Below are positions 27,189 through 35,687 of a DNA stretch of 64,000 bases, piece by piece; the first letter of the stretch is position 1; each line of letters opens with the position of its first letter. A program made the position numbers and the translations under genes. A model generated the notes under the pieces. That model made no database searches and was not told where the DNA came from. It saw only the letters and a program-made list of their open reading frames with translations. Origin of the DNA: Bradyrhizobium sp. 164 (GTDB lineage Bacteria > Pseudomonadota > Alphaproteobacteria > Rhizobiales > Xanthobacteraceae); the NCBI RefSeq assembly GCF_023073715.1, contig NZ_JADPKA010000030.1:1-64000 (forward strand), read 5' to 3'.

Positions 27189-27437
27189 ATGACCGAACGG
27201 CTCATCAGCCCGTATCGCCGCGCCGGCAAGTTGCTCGGCCTCGTGCGCGAACTTTCATCGTTTTGCGAGCAACACCAGCACCGCGACTTGGCCGGCGGTA
27301 TGAGCTTCGACGAGCTGTTCGAAGTCGAGCGCCAGCTCACCGACGCTCTGCGATGGGTACAGCAGCTCGGGGCGCGCGGCGTGCCGAAAGCACGCGCGGC
27401 CGAGCAGCTCATCACCATAGAGGATGAGGTCTTTTGA
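27189..27437 (+). CDS. Small hypothetical island protein
   Basis: An 82-residue, mostly helical, acidic protein (FDELFEVERQLTDALRWVQQL) from the ATG at 27189, with a GAGGACAG ribosome-binding site just upstream. It almost abuts the following MGDVIKFP gene, so the two are likely co-transcribed. Function unknown. Confidence 0.6.
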   Translation: MTERLISPYRRAGKLLGLVRELSSFCEQHQHRDLAGGMSFDELFEVERQLTDALRWVQQLGARGVPKARAAEQLITIEDEVF

Positions 27438-27438
27438 C

Positions 27439-27615
27439 ATGGGTGACGTGATCAAGTTTCCCCTCGTGTTGCGCTCCGGCGACGAGCCGGCTCCAACGGA
27501 GACAGCTGTGGTGCTTTTTCCATTGGTCGACGTCGACATTTGGTCGAGCGACACGCGCGCGCCATGCGCGCGATGTCCGGTCATGAGGCGGAAGAATATC
27601 TCACCCGCGAGCTAG
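27439..27615 (+). CDS. Small MGDVIKFP-type hypothetical protein
   Basis: A 58-residue frame starting MGDVIKFPLVLRSGDEPAP, an opening commonly seen in small proteins of rhizobial islands and phages. Its start is one base after the upstream stop codon. The C-terminus after about residue 35 (SSDTRAPCARCPVMRR) is of poor quality and overlaps the next frame, so the gene may be slightly frameshifted. Confidence 0.45.
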   Translation: MGDVIKFPLVLRSGDEPAPTETAVVLFPLVDVDIWSSDTRAPCARCPVMRRKNISPAS

Positions 27616-27755
27616 AAAAGCTCTGTGACGATCTCCGAGCGATGGGTGTCGACTGTCCGGATTGCGAAACCGTCGCGATCTTCGAGCTCTCCGATGCGAT
27701 CGGAAAAGAGCTGCATGGTCCCGACTTCCGCCTCCAGATCGATGGGAGCTTCTGA
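27564..27755 (+). CDS. Small hypothetical island protein
   Basis: A 63-residue frame from the ATG at 27564 (MRAMSGHEAEEYLTRELEKL), acidic, with a CPDC pair near the middle (GVDCPDCETVAIFELSDAIG). It overlaps the end of the previous frame, and its stop codon overlaps the ATG of the AAA ATPase gene. Possibly a small zinc-binding protein; unknown. Confidence 0.5.
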   Translation: MRAMSGHEAEEYLTRELEKLCDDLRAMGVDCPDCETVAIFELSDAIGKELHGPDFRLQIDGSF

Positions 27756-28890
27756 TGACGGTGCCAACACAGATCCGGGGAGCCGTCCGCAGTGTGACAA
27801 GAAACTCCGATAGTCACGCGGCAGGGCTCTCGGTCCAATGGTTGGGTGATCCCAGCTCGGCTCCGCGAAAAGAATGGGTTATTCGCGGGGTCCTCGGCGC
27901 TGGAGAAGTGATGGTGATCCACGCCGACACGAAGGTGGGTAAGACACAACTGGCGACGCACATCAGTTTCGCCGTAGCCACCGGTGGCGAGATATTTGGC
28001 CGCCCTGTTGCCAGGGCCGCTGTACTCTATGGAGCCTTGAGAAGGCTCCTGTGACAAAGAAACGCTTCCGAGCCCTGCAGCGAATACATGAGAACGTCGA
28101 GCCGCCAATCGCGGTATGCAGCGGCCCGATCAACCTCGCAAACGCTGAAGATGCGAAGAAGATCATCGATACCGCGAAGGAAATGTCCTCGACCCTCCCC
28201 GTGAAGCTGATCGTTGTGGACACCCTGAACCGTGCCTCTGGAGGCGTCGACGAGAATGCCGCGGGCCCGATGGGGCTCATCTTCAACCAGCTCAGTCGCA
28301 TTGCCGAAGAGGTGGGAGCCGGCGTCATCGTTCTGCATCACAACACCCAAGGGAAGACAAAGATGCGCGGCAGCTCGGCCGTGCCGGCGAGTGCGGACGT
28401 CTTGATGTCCCTGGAGAAGCGGTCAGATGACATTCGCGAAGCGAAAATCACGGCAGCGAACGACATTCCGGAGGGGCAATCGTTTCGCTTTCGGTTAAGA
28501 CAGGTCGAGATCACTCCTCGAACCGCAGATGCGGACGCCGAACATACGGTGGTGATGGATGCAATCGGCAGTGATCAAAAAGGTGACGCGGTGGCTTCAC
28601 AGGCAGTCCTGAACCGAGCTGCGGAGCTGCTCCAGCTTTTCGATCGGCTCAACGAAGCTGGTCGGTTCGGTCGGGCGGCGCTCTTAAGCGCCGCCCGCGA
28701 CCACCAGATAGTGTCCGAGGGAAAGTCCGGGTCCGAACAGTTGCGCGTCACGTTGAAGGAGCTGAAGCGACAGGGACGTCTCGACTATTCTCATCAGGAC
28801 ATCTGGTCACTCCAAACCGGTCCCATGTCCAATGTCCCAATCTCCTCCTTAAAGGAGGGAGATTTTGGACCAATGGATTTGGACCAATGA
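27755..28890 (+). pseudogene. AAA-family (RepA/DnaB-like) replication ATPase, frameshifted
   Basis: The 5' frame (27755-28054) encodes the N-terminus with the Walker A loop VIHADTKVGKTQLATH and the segment FGRPVARAAVLYGA, then stops after LRRLL. The second frame, read from about 28030 to 28890, resumes with SLEKAPVTKKRFRALQR and carries Walker B (VKLIVVDTLNRA) and sensor VIVLHHNT. Joining VLY to WSLEKAPV needs a -1 shift near 28030, i.e. one missing base; no slippery heptamer is present there. The restored product of about 378 residues would be a plasmid/phage-type AAA_25 ATPase. Its C-terminus overlaps a cluster of direct repeats. Confidence 0.8.
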
Positions 28891-28935
28891 CATCGATTTT
28901 GGAGCATTTTTGGACCTCATTGGACCGATTGGACC
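28864..28935 (+). repeat. Iteron-like TTGGACC direct repeats
   Basis: Five copies of TTGGACC lie in 71 bp (28865, 28879, 28910, 28920 and 28929). The first two are part of a 12-mer, TTTGGACCAATG, repeated with a 14-bp period. They start at the 3' end of the AAA ATPase gene. Clustered direct repeats beside a replication-type ATPase resemble an origin with iterons, but the function is untested. Confidence 0.45.
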
Positions 28936-29404
28936 ACAGAACTCCAAAAGCATGTTCATCCTCAAAGGCCGGCGCGCTCAAGCGCGTCCGGCCGTCCTCT
29001 GGAACCCGCCCCTGCCGCACCTCCATTGCCCATCACAGGCAGCACGCTAAGCAGATAGATAGAATACGCACGCGCGCGCGAGCGCGGGGCGCTGGCGGGC
29101 TGGTTCGGCTTTGGGTGGCGGAGCCGCGGGCGGGACGGAGTGCCACCAATGCCTCTCGCATCAGCGGCATCGCCCCTCCTACGCCACTCGCTGGTGGCGG
29201 TGCACCGCGTGCCCAGTGGTTAGACACCACGACCGGTGAACCCGCACCAGCGCCGCTGTCAGCCGCGCTGCGCCCGCGAACGCCGCGGAAAAAGGACAAG
29301 TATCTTTCAGCCAGGCAGATGGTCGCGAGCGCGATGCGCGCGGAAAACCCGCGTATCTGGAATTTCAAAATTCCCACTTTCGTTTTGTACCCGGTAGCTC
29401 GGCA
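28936..29404. other. Stretch without a supported gene
   Basis: Frames of up to 173 codons cross this stretch on both strands but have no recognisable motif and read as low-complexity Arg/Ala/Pro sequence. A run of alternating GC dinucleotides (GCACGCGCGCGCGAGCGCG) is at about 29070. Nothing else is seen. Confidence 0.4.
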
Positions 29405-29725
29405 ATGATAGCTTGCCGCAGCAATCTCGGTACCGCCTCCCGCTCGAACCGACGCCTGCGGTCGAGGATCCTTGCTGTCCTCACTGAGCATGGCGGTTTG
29501 ACCGCCGTTGAGCTCGCTTGCAGCGTTTATGGGCCGCGTCCTGCCCTGCGCCGGGGTTGGCATCAGACGGTCCCGGCGCCGCGATTGTGGGCCACCAGGC
29601 GCGTCTTGCGGACGCTCATTAAGAGCGGCCGGATCGCGATCATTGGCCGGTACCGCCGGCGCAAGCTATTCGCCCTAGCTGGCCGGCCGGCATTCCCCCA
29701 GCTTAATCTGGGGCCAATGACATGA
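29405..29725 (+). CDS. Winged-helix-like hypothetical protein
   Basis: A 106-residue basic protein containing RILAVLTEHGGLTAVELACSVYG in part and TRRVLRTLIKSGRIAIIGRYRRRKLFAL. This is the shape of a small winged-helix DNA-binding domain. Its stop codon overlaps the next ATG (ATGA), so the two are co-translated. It may regulate island genes (inference). Confidence 0.6.
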   Translation: MIACRSNLGTASRSNRRLRSRILAVLTEHGGLTAVELACSVYGPRPALRRGWHQTVPAPRLWATRRVLRTLIKSGRIAIIGRYRRRKLFALAGRPAFPQLNLGPMT

Positions 29726-30027
29726 GCCTCAGTGAGGAGGTCTTTATCGGCAAGCTCGAGGCTGTGCTCGAATTGGCGCGTACCCAGGGACGCGCCCCGG
29801 AGGGCGCGCTCCACGAGATCGGACTGAAGGAAGCCGCGTTCATCGCTGACGTCTCTGAGAGCCAGATGCGCCGGCTGTGTCAGGCGAACATTCACGGCGC
29901 ACAGCCCGGTGGCTTCGGTCGAAAGGAATTGGGAAGCGATCGCTGGCGCGTCGTCACTCTACCGTTTTTGAAGATATTGCCCCTCCGTGCCCTCGAACGC
30001 TTTCGAGAACCTGCGCCGAAGCGGTAG
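29722..30027 (+). CDS. Small HTH-like hypothetical protein
   Basis: A 101-residue protein with a helix-turn-helix-like stretch (LKEAAFIADVSESQMRRLCQANIHG) in the middle. It overlaps the preceding winged-helix gene by 4 bases. Similar to AlpA/excisionase-type regulators in layout. No firm family. Confidence 0.55.
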   Translation: MSLSEEVFIGKLEAVLELARTQGRAPEGALHEIGLKEAAFIADVSESQMRRLCQANIHGAQPGGFGRKELGSDRWRVVTLPFLKILPLRALERFREPAPKR

Positions 30028-30205
30028 CGCGGCAAGGCTTCGCGCATGGATGCGCGACGACCTCCTTGCCGCGAGACGCGAAAATCTGATCAGCTATCGC
30101 TTGGAGCAGTGTCAGACATCGAAGCAGTGATTAACGCTCGCCGACTGACCTACCGTTGGGCAGTCGAGTGCTTTTCACGTTCAACCACAACACTAGGAGA
30201 CCCGC

Positions 30206-31051
30206 ATGCTCGATACTATAACCGACTGTCGCGCACGTCTCGAGCGCGCGCGCTCCGAGCTAATTGAGAACGAGAGAGGTCTTGCGGCGCTCGTCGAGGC
30301 TAAGGCGGACGCCAGCAAGGCTGGTCGCGAGGCTTTCGCTAGTTGGAAGGACGAATTCGATTGGCGGGCTACGGAGAAAGAGCGGCTGACGATCCTCGTT
30401 GAGACGCTTGAGCGAGAAATAGCCGAGGACCGGGGCGCCGAAGCCAAGATCGCGTTCCGCGAGCGTTACAACCGCCGCCGGGCCGCGAACGAAGAACTAG
30501 CTCAGCGGATTTCCAGCGAGCTTGCAGAAATCAATGCCAAGGCGATCGCGCTGTTTAGGGACCTGGCGGCCGCGGCGATCGAGGACGCGGAACTCAATGC
30601 GGCCCTGCCGGCTGATGTTGAACCGCTGATTGGAGCGAACGTGCTAGCGCGCGCTCGCCCCGGCCAAGAGCGCGAAGTGATCAGCACAGAGCAAGTATGG
30701 CTGTGGACGCGAGCAGACAACGGTGCAGTGATCGGGGATCCGGACGGCGTCGAAGATCTCGGCAAAGGCCGCGGGATCATTCGTCGTATGGCGCCGCTTC
30801 CGTCCATCCATTGTCGCAAGATGCTCTTTGAGCAGATTTCCTTCCATCCCGCCGAAGCGACGCAGCGGCCCAATGCATTCTGGCAAGTGAGATTGCTCGA
30901 TGCCGAGGGACCTGGGATCAAATTCGATGGGACCGAGTTCAGTCATCCGCGCGAGGTGCTGGCGGCGCTCGATGGTGCCGTCCAGGCGAGCGGACCGCGC
31001 CCGCGACCTGTTGAAACGGAAATCCGACCGGCTTTCCTTGCGAAGCCGTAA
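30206..31051 (+). CDS. Coiled-coil hypothetical island protein
   Basis: A 281-residue protein. Residues 1-125 are a long charged coiled coil (ERARSELIENERGLAALVEA, ERLTILVETLEREIAEDRG). The C-terminal 150 residues are globular, with VWLWTRADNGAVIGDPDG and FWQVRLLDAEGPGIKFDG. A good ribosome-binding site (ACTAGGAGACCC) precedes the ATG. I do not recognise the family; the coiled coil suggests an oligomeric or structural role. Confidence 0.65.
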   Translation: MLDTITDCRARLERARSELIENERGLAALVEAKADASKAGREAFASWKDEFDWRATEKERLTILVETLEREIAEDRGAEAKIAFRERYNRRRAANEELAQRISSELAEINAKAIALFRDLAAAAIEDAELNAALPADVEPLIGANVLARARPGQEREVISTEQVWLWTRADNGAVIGDPDGVEDLGKGRGIIRRMAPLPSIHCRKMLFEQISFHPAEATQRPNAFWQVRLLDAEGPGIKFDGTEFSHPREVLAALDGAVQASGPRPRPVETEIRPAFLAKP

Positions 31052-31296
31052 ACCGGTCGGCGAGGTCTGCTTTGGCTCTTGTAGCTGGCACCGCGGCTAG
31101 ACCAACGACCGACCGAGCTGGGCCTGTTTCACAAGCGTTGGCCCGCTTCTCCTCTGACATCCGACGTGGCCTCGCTCAATACAGACGGCAGCTCAGGGCC
31201 AAGACCGGCCCCAGTGCCACACATTTGCTCACTGCCAAAACGCGAAAAATCCAGGTCGAGCAAATCCGAGACTACCGCTAAGCATGACCCTCGCCG

Positions 31297-31668
31297 TCAT
31301 CTTTCGATGAAGCCACCCTTCGGAGCCTTGTGAGGTATATCCCATCCCCAGTAGACTTCCACCCGAACGATCTTGTCTCCGCGAGCGGTAGTTACCTCAC
31401 AATTGCGGAACCTGTGGCCTCCTCCAGCAGATCCCTCGTAGACGATGACCGCTCGGTTTCCATCCTCGGTCGCGATGACTTCATCGAAAGAATTGATTTT
31501 TTCGCTGTTGGGCCAGCAGCGGCGCAGATAAGTCGCACGATCCAGCTCATTGTCGACTGGACTTGAGAAGTGATAATCGTCCGCAAGAAGCGCTTCGATC
31601 ACTTTCCGATCCTTGTTGACGTATGCCTTTAACCTGGCGCGTGCCAGATCGAGCGTGCTTTTCGTCAT
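31297..31668 (-). CDS. Nuclear transport factor 2 / SnoaL-like protein
   Basis: A 123-residue NTF2-like protein, a cone-shaped alpha+beta barrel. The start MTKSTLDLARARLKAYVNKD and the segment VIEALLADDYHFSSPVDNELDRATYLRRCWP are typical of SnoaL-like domains. Likely a small isomerase/hydrolase or binding protein. It is on the opposite strand to the replication-type genes and is probably independent cargo. Confidence 0.75.
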   Translation of the reverse strand: MTKSTLDLARARLKAYVNKDRKVIEALLADDYHFSSPVDNELDRATYLRRCWPNSEKINSFDEVIATEDGNRAVIVYEGSAGGGHRFRNCEVTTARGDKIVRVEVYWGWDIPHKAPKGGFIER

Positions 31669-31974
31669 GCGATTTTTCCTTTTGAGGTCAAGGAACGAGA
31701 TCCTCGAACTAGACGAAGGGCCTCCCCAGCTGGCCTATGCGATGACAGACGCGACGTCAGATGGCTTGAGCGTCAACAACCTTGGGTAAAACTCGTTCCG
31801 GCTCACGCTGCGCTGGCTGGCCAGAAGTTGCTGGTGTGGAATTTCGAAGCTTCTGTTGAATGCCCGCTCGGGGTCATTTCGCGTCGGTTCAGCTCGGCTC
31901 GCGCGAGGTCCGGTCTACCTTTAGGTTCGGACGTGATGGCGCGCCGCCGAACCGACGCGAAGGGCCAAGAGCAG
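31669..31974. other. Intergenic stretch, no supported gene
   Basis: Short frames here lack motifs. The stretch carries the 3' flank of the nuclease-transposase gene. I looked for terminal inverted repeats matching the far side (34846-35000) and found no clear pair by eye. Confidence 0.35.
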
Positions 31975-34845
31975 TCAAACAGCTTCCAAAGTCGCGTCCG
32001 TCCGCGCTGTCGTTGACCGGCGAAGTGAAAGCATCGAAGGCGGTAGATGGCCCTTTGGGTAAGTCTCAACGCGCGGCTTGCGTCGGCGACGACGTTTGCC
32101 CGCTGTGAACGCATCAATATCGCGTTCTTGCGACAACAGAAATTTCAGGAAACTCACGTTTTTGAGGCGGCAGGTTTGATACAGGCTCAGCAGTACCAAA
32201 TACTCGGTCAGGCCGGCTTCTTTCACGCTTCGTCGGACATTCTCCCGGTAGTCGCTGACGCGCTTGATAGCATTTTCGGCCAAGTTGTTGTTCCACGAGA
32301 CTCCATCATGCTGCAGGAAAGTGAACAGGCGCTGGCGATTTCGGAGCAGTCGTTCCTGCAAGCTTTTAGAGGCGTTGGATTCGTAAATCCTCTCTGCAAG
32401 TGTATCGAAAAATCCATCCACTGACTTTGCGTGAGGTCTCAGATGACGCCGCTTGAGACCGTGCTCATCGATCGAGGAGACGATTGAGCGCAACAATGCG
32501 CCGAAAGGCTCTGTAATGGATTGAAGCTCCTGGTCGAACGGATTGTCGAGAATAGCCCGGTTCATGTCGCGCATCAGATGAATTAGGCAACGCTGATGCA
32601 TACAGGGAAGTGAATCGTAAACCGAATAGAAGTCAGAAACCAGGACTCCTTTAAAGTTCTTGAGCATTGGCCGCAAGAAATCCCCCTCGCGCGACGGTCG
32701 GAAGATGTAGATTGTGGCTGAGGTGCTGGCGAACACCCAGACATACCCGCTGCCGTCCTTCAGCTTGATCTCGGTTTCGTCGATGTGCAGCACCGGCCCT
32801 GAGATCAATTGGGCAAGAAGCATGTTGTAGGTCTTACGATACTTTTGGACGAGCAGATACCGGAAGTCACTGAACTCCCAGAAGTTCACACGGATGCCGA
32901 AGGTCTCATAGAACAGCGCGGCCAGGGACCTGACCCCGAGCCTATGGGTGATGTGCTGGTACGCAAACCAGCTCATTAAGCCATGAAAGTACCGCATTAG
33001 GCGGTCGTAGCGCTCGGGCGCGAAGGATTTTCCGCAACCCTCGCAACGATAGGCAACAGTCCTGAACTCTACGACCTTCCGACGGATCGCGCCCGGCGTG
33101 ATGACGAGATCTATGGCCCGCTTGCGCCTCCTTTGTAGGCCCTTCGGCCGCTGCTTCGGGTCGAGTGGCACGATTCGCTTGCTGCTGCAGACGGGGCAGC
33201 GGGTCGCCGTGATTTCCATCCGGTGGGTAACCCGTAGGTCCCGATTTTGCCCGCGCCGGGGATCCCCATTGCGGTTCCGCTTCCGCCGGGCAGGTTTCGC
33301 TCGCACGAATACGTGGCGTTGCTGGTAGTCGAAATAAGCCCGCTTATTCACGAAGTCGAAGTCGGCATGTACGAATTTGGACCAAGTGACCGTGCGTGCC
33401 AGCTTGTCGAGCTGCGCCACGGATGCCACGCGTGGCGCTTCGTCGGGTCGGTTATTGGAGTTGAAATTCGGCGCCTCATTTAGAAAGACGCAAACTTTGC
33501 GCAGCGCTTCGCAATCTTCGAGATTGTATTGGATCAGCCTCGCCTTCCACGATGCGTCACCAGTCTTTTCCCAGCTCTTGCGCCAAACGACACTGGCGAC
33601 GCCCGACGCGTCAGGTTCGGACCAGCGACAGCCGAGGCAGCCTCCCACCTCTTTGAGGCCATTTGAGTAGGTAGGAAAGTAGAAGTGCGGATAGATGATC
33701 GTGAGGACGTTGGTGAGTGCGGACAAAATTGAGTCGATCCGTTTCTTGCGCCGGGCCCGGCGTCGCATACGCGTGATGACGGTTCGTTCGTAGTTGCCGT
33801 AAGAGTAGAGGCAAGGAGCCTCGTATTGCGCTACGACGTCAAGAAATCGCGCGAAAATGTCATATTCCCCTTTCTCGTTATCAGCCCAGAATGAATAGCG
33901 CTCGACGCGTTCGCCTTCGCAAACAAGGAGTCCGATCAGGTATATGAATCCGTTTTCGAGATCACCTTCCATATCAATGTAGATACGCACTGTCGCGGTC
34001 GGAAGTGTAGGTGCGCCCAGCACGTAGATTGTCTGGTCGCGAATGGCGAGTGCATGCAATGCATGGTCCCGTCGAGTGAGTGGGGTGTCGGGGCGTTTGC
34101 CGCTCCGCCGGGGCCGAAAAGTGTGCGCGAGCTGGGTTAGTGTTAAAATGCCTCTGCGAGCGTATCTTTTGATCGTCTTTTCCCCGATACCGCGCAGAAG
34201 GCTCAGATTGTCTTCCCGGATGGCTTGTTCACGGCAACGATCGCGGAACGCGCAGATACGGCAGTGATCATTCAACAGTAGCTTCGGCGGGGTTTCGCTG
34301 CACTGCAGGCGCTCGGCATCTCGGAGGATATTTTCCGCCCTCGTGAGGGTCGATCCGAACCGAATGCTTGTCCTCACGCTGTCTCGCCCAAGATAAACGG
34401 ATCCTCCACTGGGAAGTGATCCCTGAATCCTCCCCAGAAGAACGGCGCGTGTGGCGAGTTGCCGGCGATCGGGAGCGCGAACCCGAGGCGCCGCGCAAAA
34501 CAGCACCGGCTCATACCGAAATCCTCCGAGTGCCGAAGGACCACCAATCTTATGGACCGCATCGAAGTGAACAGAATAGCGATCGTCCTCAAGACAAGCA
34601 CCGAGGATAAATGCATCGCCCTTGCGAAGATCGGACAGCGACAGCTTAAGGTCGATCGTAACCTCGGTTTCGCCGTAGTCGCGCCGAATCTTTTCGATTG
34701 TCTTGGGCTGCTGGGCGGACCGCTGCTCGATCAGCAGCTTCTCGTACTCCGACAGGTTGCCTTGCTCACCTATCAGTTGAAAATACGCCTTCAACCGGCA
34801 GTGCTGCAGCGAGTCGATTACGTCGTCGGTGATCCTGGAGCACAT
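31975..34845 (-). CDS. Cas4/TM0106-like nuclease - DEDD exonuclease - IS66-like transposase fusion
   Basis: A 956-residue protein with three modules. Residues 1-205 are a TM0106/Cas4-like RecB-nuclease domain: Cys16 plus Cys195, Cys198 and Cys204 (CRICAFRDRC) form the four-cysteine Fe-S pattern, with Asp95 and Glu112 at the active-site positions, though the usual Lys of ExK is Val114. A helix-hairpin-helix (LRGIGEKTIKRYARRG) follows. Residues about 285-455 are a DEDD RNase-H-like exonuclease (Asp291, Glu293, YSYGNYE, Asp444). Residues about 550-900 are an IS66-like transposase with a zinc ribbon (Cys550, Cys553, Cys601, Cys604) and DDE residues Asp689 (HIDETE), Asp738 (SDFYSVYD) and Glu857 (NNNLAEN). 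The ATG at 34845 has AGGAG 9 bases upstream, better than the ATG eight codons earlier. Confidence 0.85.
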   Translation of the reverse strand: MCSRITDDVIDSLQHCRLKAYFQLIGEQGNLSEYEKLLIEQRSAQQPKTIEKIRRDYGETEVTIDLKLSLSDLRKGDAFILGACLEDDRYSVHFDAVHKIGGPSALGGFRYEPVLFCAAPRVRAPDRRQLATRAVLLGRIQGSLPSGGSVYLGRDSVRTSIRFGSTLTRAENILRDAERLQCSETPPKLLLNDHCRICAFRDRCREQAIREDNLSLLRGIGEKTIKRYARRGILTLTQLAHTFRPRRSGKRPDTPLTRRDHALHALAIRDQTIYVLGAPTLPTATVRIYIDMEGDLENGFIYLIGLLVCEGERVERYSFWADNEKGEYDIFARFLDVVAQYEAPCLYSYGNYERTVITRMRRRARRKKRIDSILSALTNVLTIIYPHFYFPTYSNGLKEVGGCLGCRWSEPDASGVASVVWRKSWEKTGDASWKARLIQYNLEDCEALRKVCVFLNEAPNFNSNNRPDEAPRVASVAQLDKLARTVTWSKFVHADFDFVNKRAYFDYQQRHVFVRAKPARRKRNRNGDPRRGQNRDLRVTHRMEITATRCPVCSSKRIVPLDPKQRPKGLQRRRKRAIDLVITPGAIRRKVVEFRTVAYRCEGCGKSFAPERYDRLMRYFHGLMSWFAYQHITHRLGVRSLAALFYETFGIRVNFWEFSDFRYLLVQKYRKTYNMLLAQLISGPVLHIDETEIKLKDGSGYVWVFASTSATIYIFRPSREGDFLRPMLKNFKGVLVSDFYSVYDSLPCMHQRCLIHLMRDMNRAILDNPFDQELQSITEPFGALLRSIVSSIDEHGLKRRHLRPHAKSVDGFFDTLAERIYESNASKSLQERLLRNRQRLFTFLQHDGVSWNNNLAENAIKRVSDYRENVRRSVKEAGLTEYLVLLSLYQTCRLKNVSFLKFLLSQERDIDAFTAGKRRRRRKPRVETYPKGHLPPSMLSLRRSTTARTDATLEAV

Positions 34846-34956
34846 CGTGTACGCTCCTTTGTTGATCATCCAAGAGGGATGCTCTTAAGGTGGCTTACCA
34901 TCAAATTTAGCCAAAATAGGCGTGACCGTCACCGCAACTGTAAGACCTACTAACCC

Positions 34957-35033
34957 GTCCGCTTCCGCTTCGGGTCAAAGGCTCCCCTCGGCAGCCAGCA
35001 TGCCTTTGGTCGGGTCATCTCTCGGAAGCGGAC
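34957..35033. repeat. Imperfect hairpin repeat near the fusion gene
   Basis: GTCCGCTTCCG (34957-34967) is mirrored by CGGAAGCGGAC (35023-35033), with GGGTCAAAGG and CCTTTGGTCGGGTCA inside as a second imperfect pair. Sequences of this GTCCGCTT...GGGTCAAA type are recurrent between Bradyrhizobium genes. It is possibly a dispersed repeat; its relation to the transposase is unknown. Confidence 0.4.
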
Positions 35034-35129
35034 ATCGCCGCGCTCTGGGATGAGGTCAGCCACGGGCCAGATGCGGACGTCCACCATTGTTCGGCACAGT
35101 CGTTACGACCGTCCGTCAACCACCGATAC

Positions 35130-35687
35130 TCACCTCTTTCCGTACTCCGTGAATACGTAGTCGCGGTTCTGCACCACCGTGTGGCACGCTAACCCGCACT
35201 TCGCGTCGTTTTCCTGCGGCGGATTGTCCGCTGCAGTGGCGGGCTTAAACGTATCGGACGCCGCGTCATAGTTGAACTCGGCCCATCCCCATCCGCCGCT
35301 GTCCGCGAACCTCTTGCTGTCCTTCACCATGAAGCCAGCGTCTGTCTGGGCACCTGGCACCGTTGGCTGACCGGGATACGTCTCTTGAATTTTCGGGTTC
35401 CAATGAATTTTCGCCATCTTGGCGCCGTCTGGGAAAGGCTTGCCATTGCCGGGCACGCCTTCCTTAAAAGCGGCGATTATTACCGGATTTCCCACGATCA
35501 CCGCGATCTTGCCTCCGCTCTGACTTATCGCGATCACTGGCCAGTTCTCGTATCCGCTAAACTCAGAGAACCCGAGTCCATTCGGTACTTGCACAGTGTA
35601 TTTGTCCTGCGCGGAAATTGCGACACCAGCCGCCAAAACGGCGATCGATACCGAAATACTGAGACTGATCAGCGTGCTTTTTTTCAT
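35130..35687 (-). CDS. Cytochrome P460 family protein
   Basis: A 185-residue exported haem protein. The signal peptide is about residues 1-26 (MKKSTLISLSISVSIAVLAA and following). The P460-family segments are FSGYENWPVIAISQ, KIHWNPKIQETYPG, GWGWAEFNYDAASDTFKP and the haem site KCGLACHTVVQNRDYVFTEYG. The haem site as written is C-x3-C-H, not C-x2-C-H. Such proteins bind haem in the periplasm and can oxidise hydroxylamine or bind NO; the role here is unknown. It is isolated in the island between two intergenic gaps. Confidence 0.82.
   Translation of the reverse strand: MKKSTLISLSISVSIAVLAAGVAISAQDKYTVQVPNGLGFSEFSGYENWPVIAISQSGGKIAVIVGNPVIIAAFKEGVPGNGKPFPDGAKMAKIHWNPKIQETYPGQPTVPGAQTDAGFMVKDSKRFADSGGWGWAEFNYDAASDTFKPATAADNPPQENDAKCGLACHTVVQNRDYVFTEYGKR

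Noticed and set aside
28020..28054. Programmed -1 frameshift in the AAA ATPase gene
   Set aside because: No slippery X-XXY-YYZ heptamer or downstream structure is evident; a deletion is simpler, particularly with other broken genes in the island.
28887..29408. A 173-codon plus-strand frame
   Set aside because: Low-complexity and without motif; it spans the repeat cluster and a GC-alternating run.
31800..34950. Terminal inverted repeats of an insertion sequence around the fusion gene
   Set aside because: I compared both flanks by eye and found no convincing matching ends, so I did not call a discrete IS.
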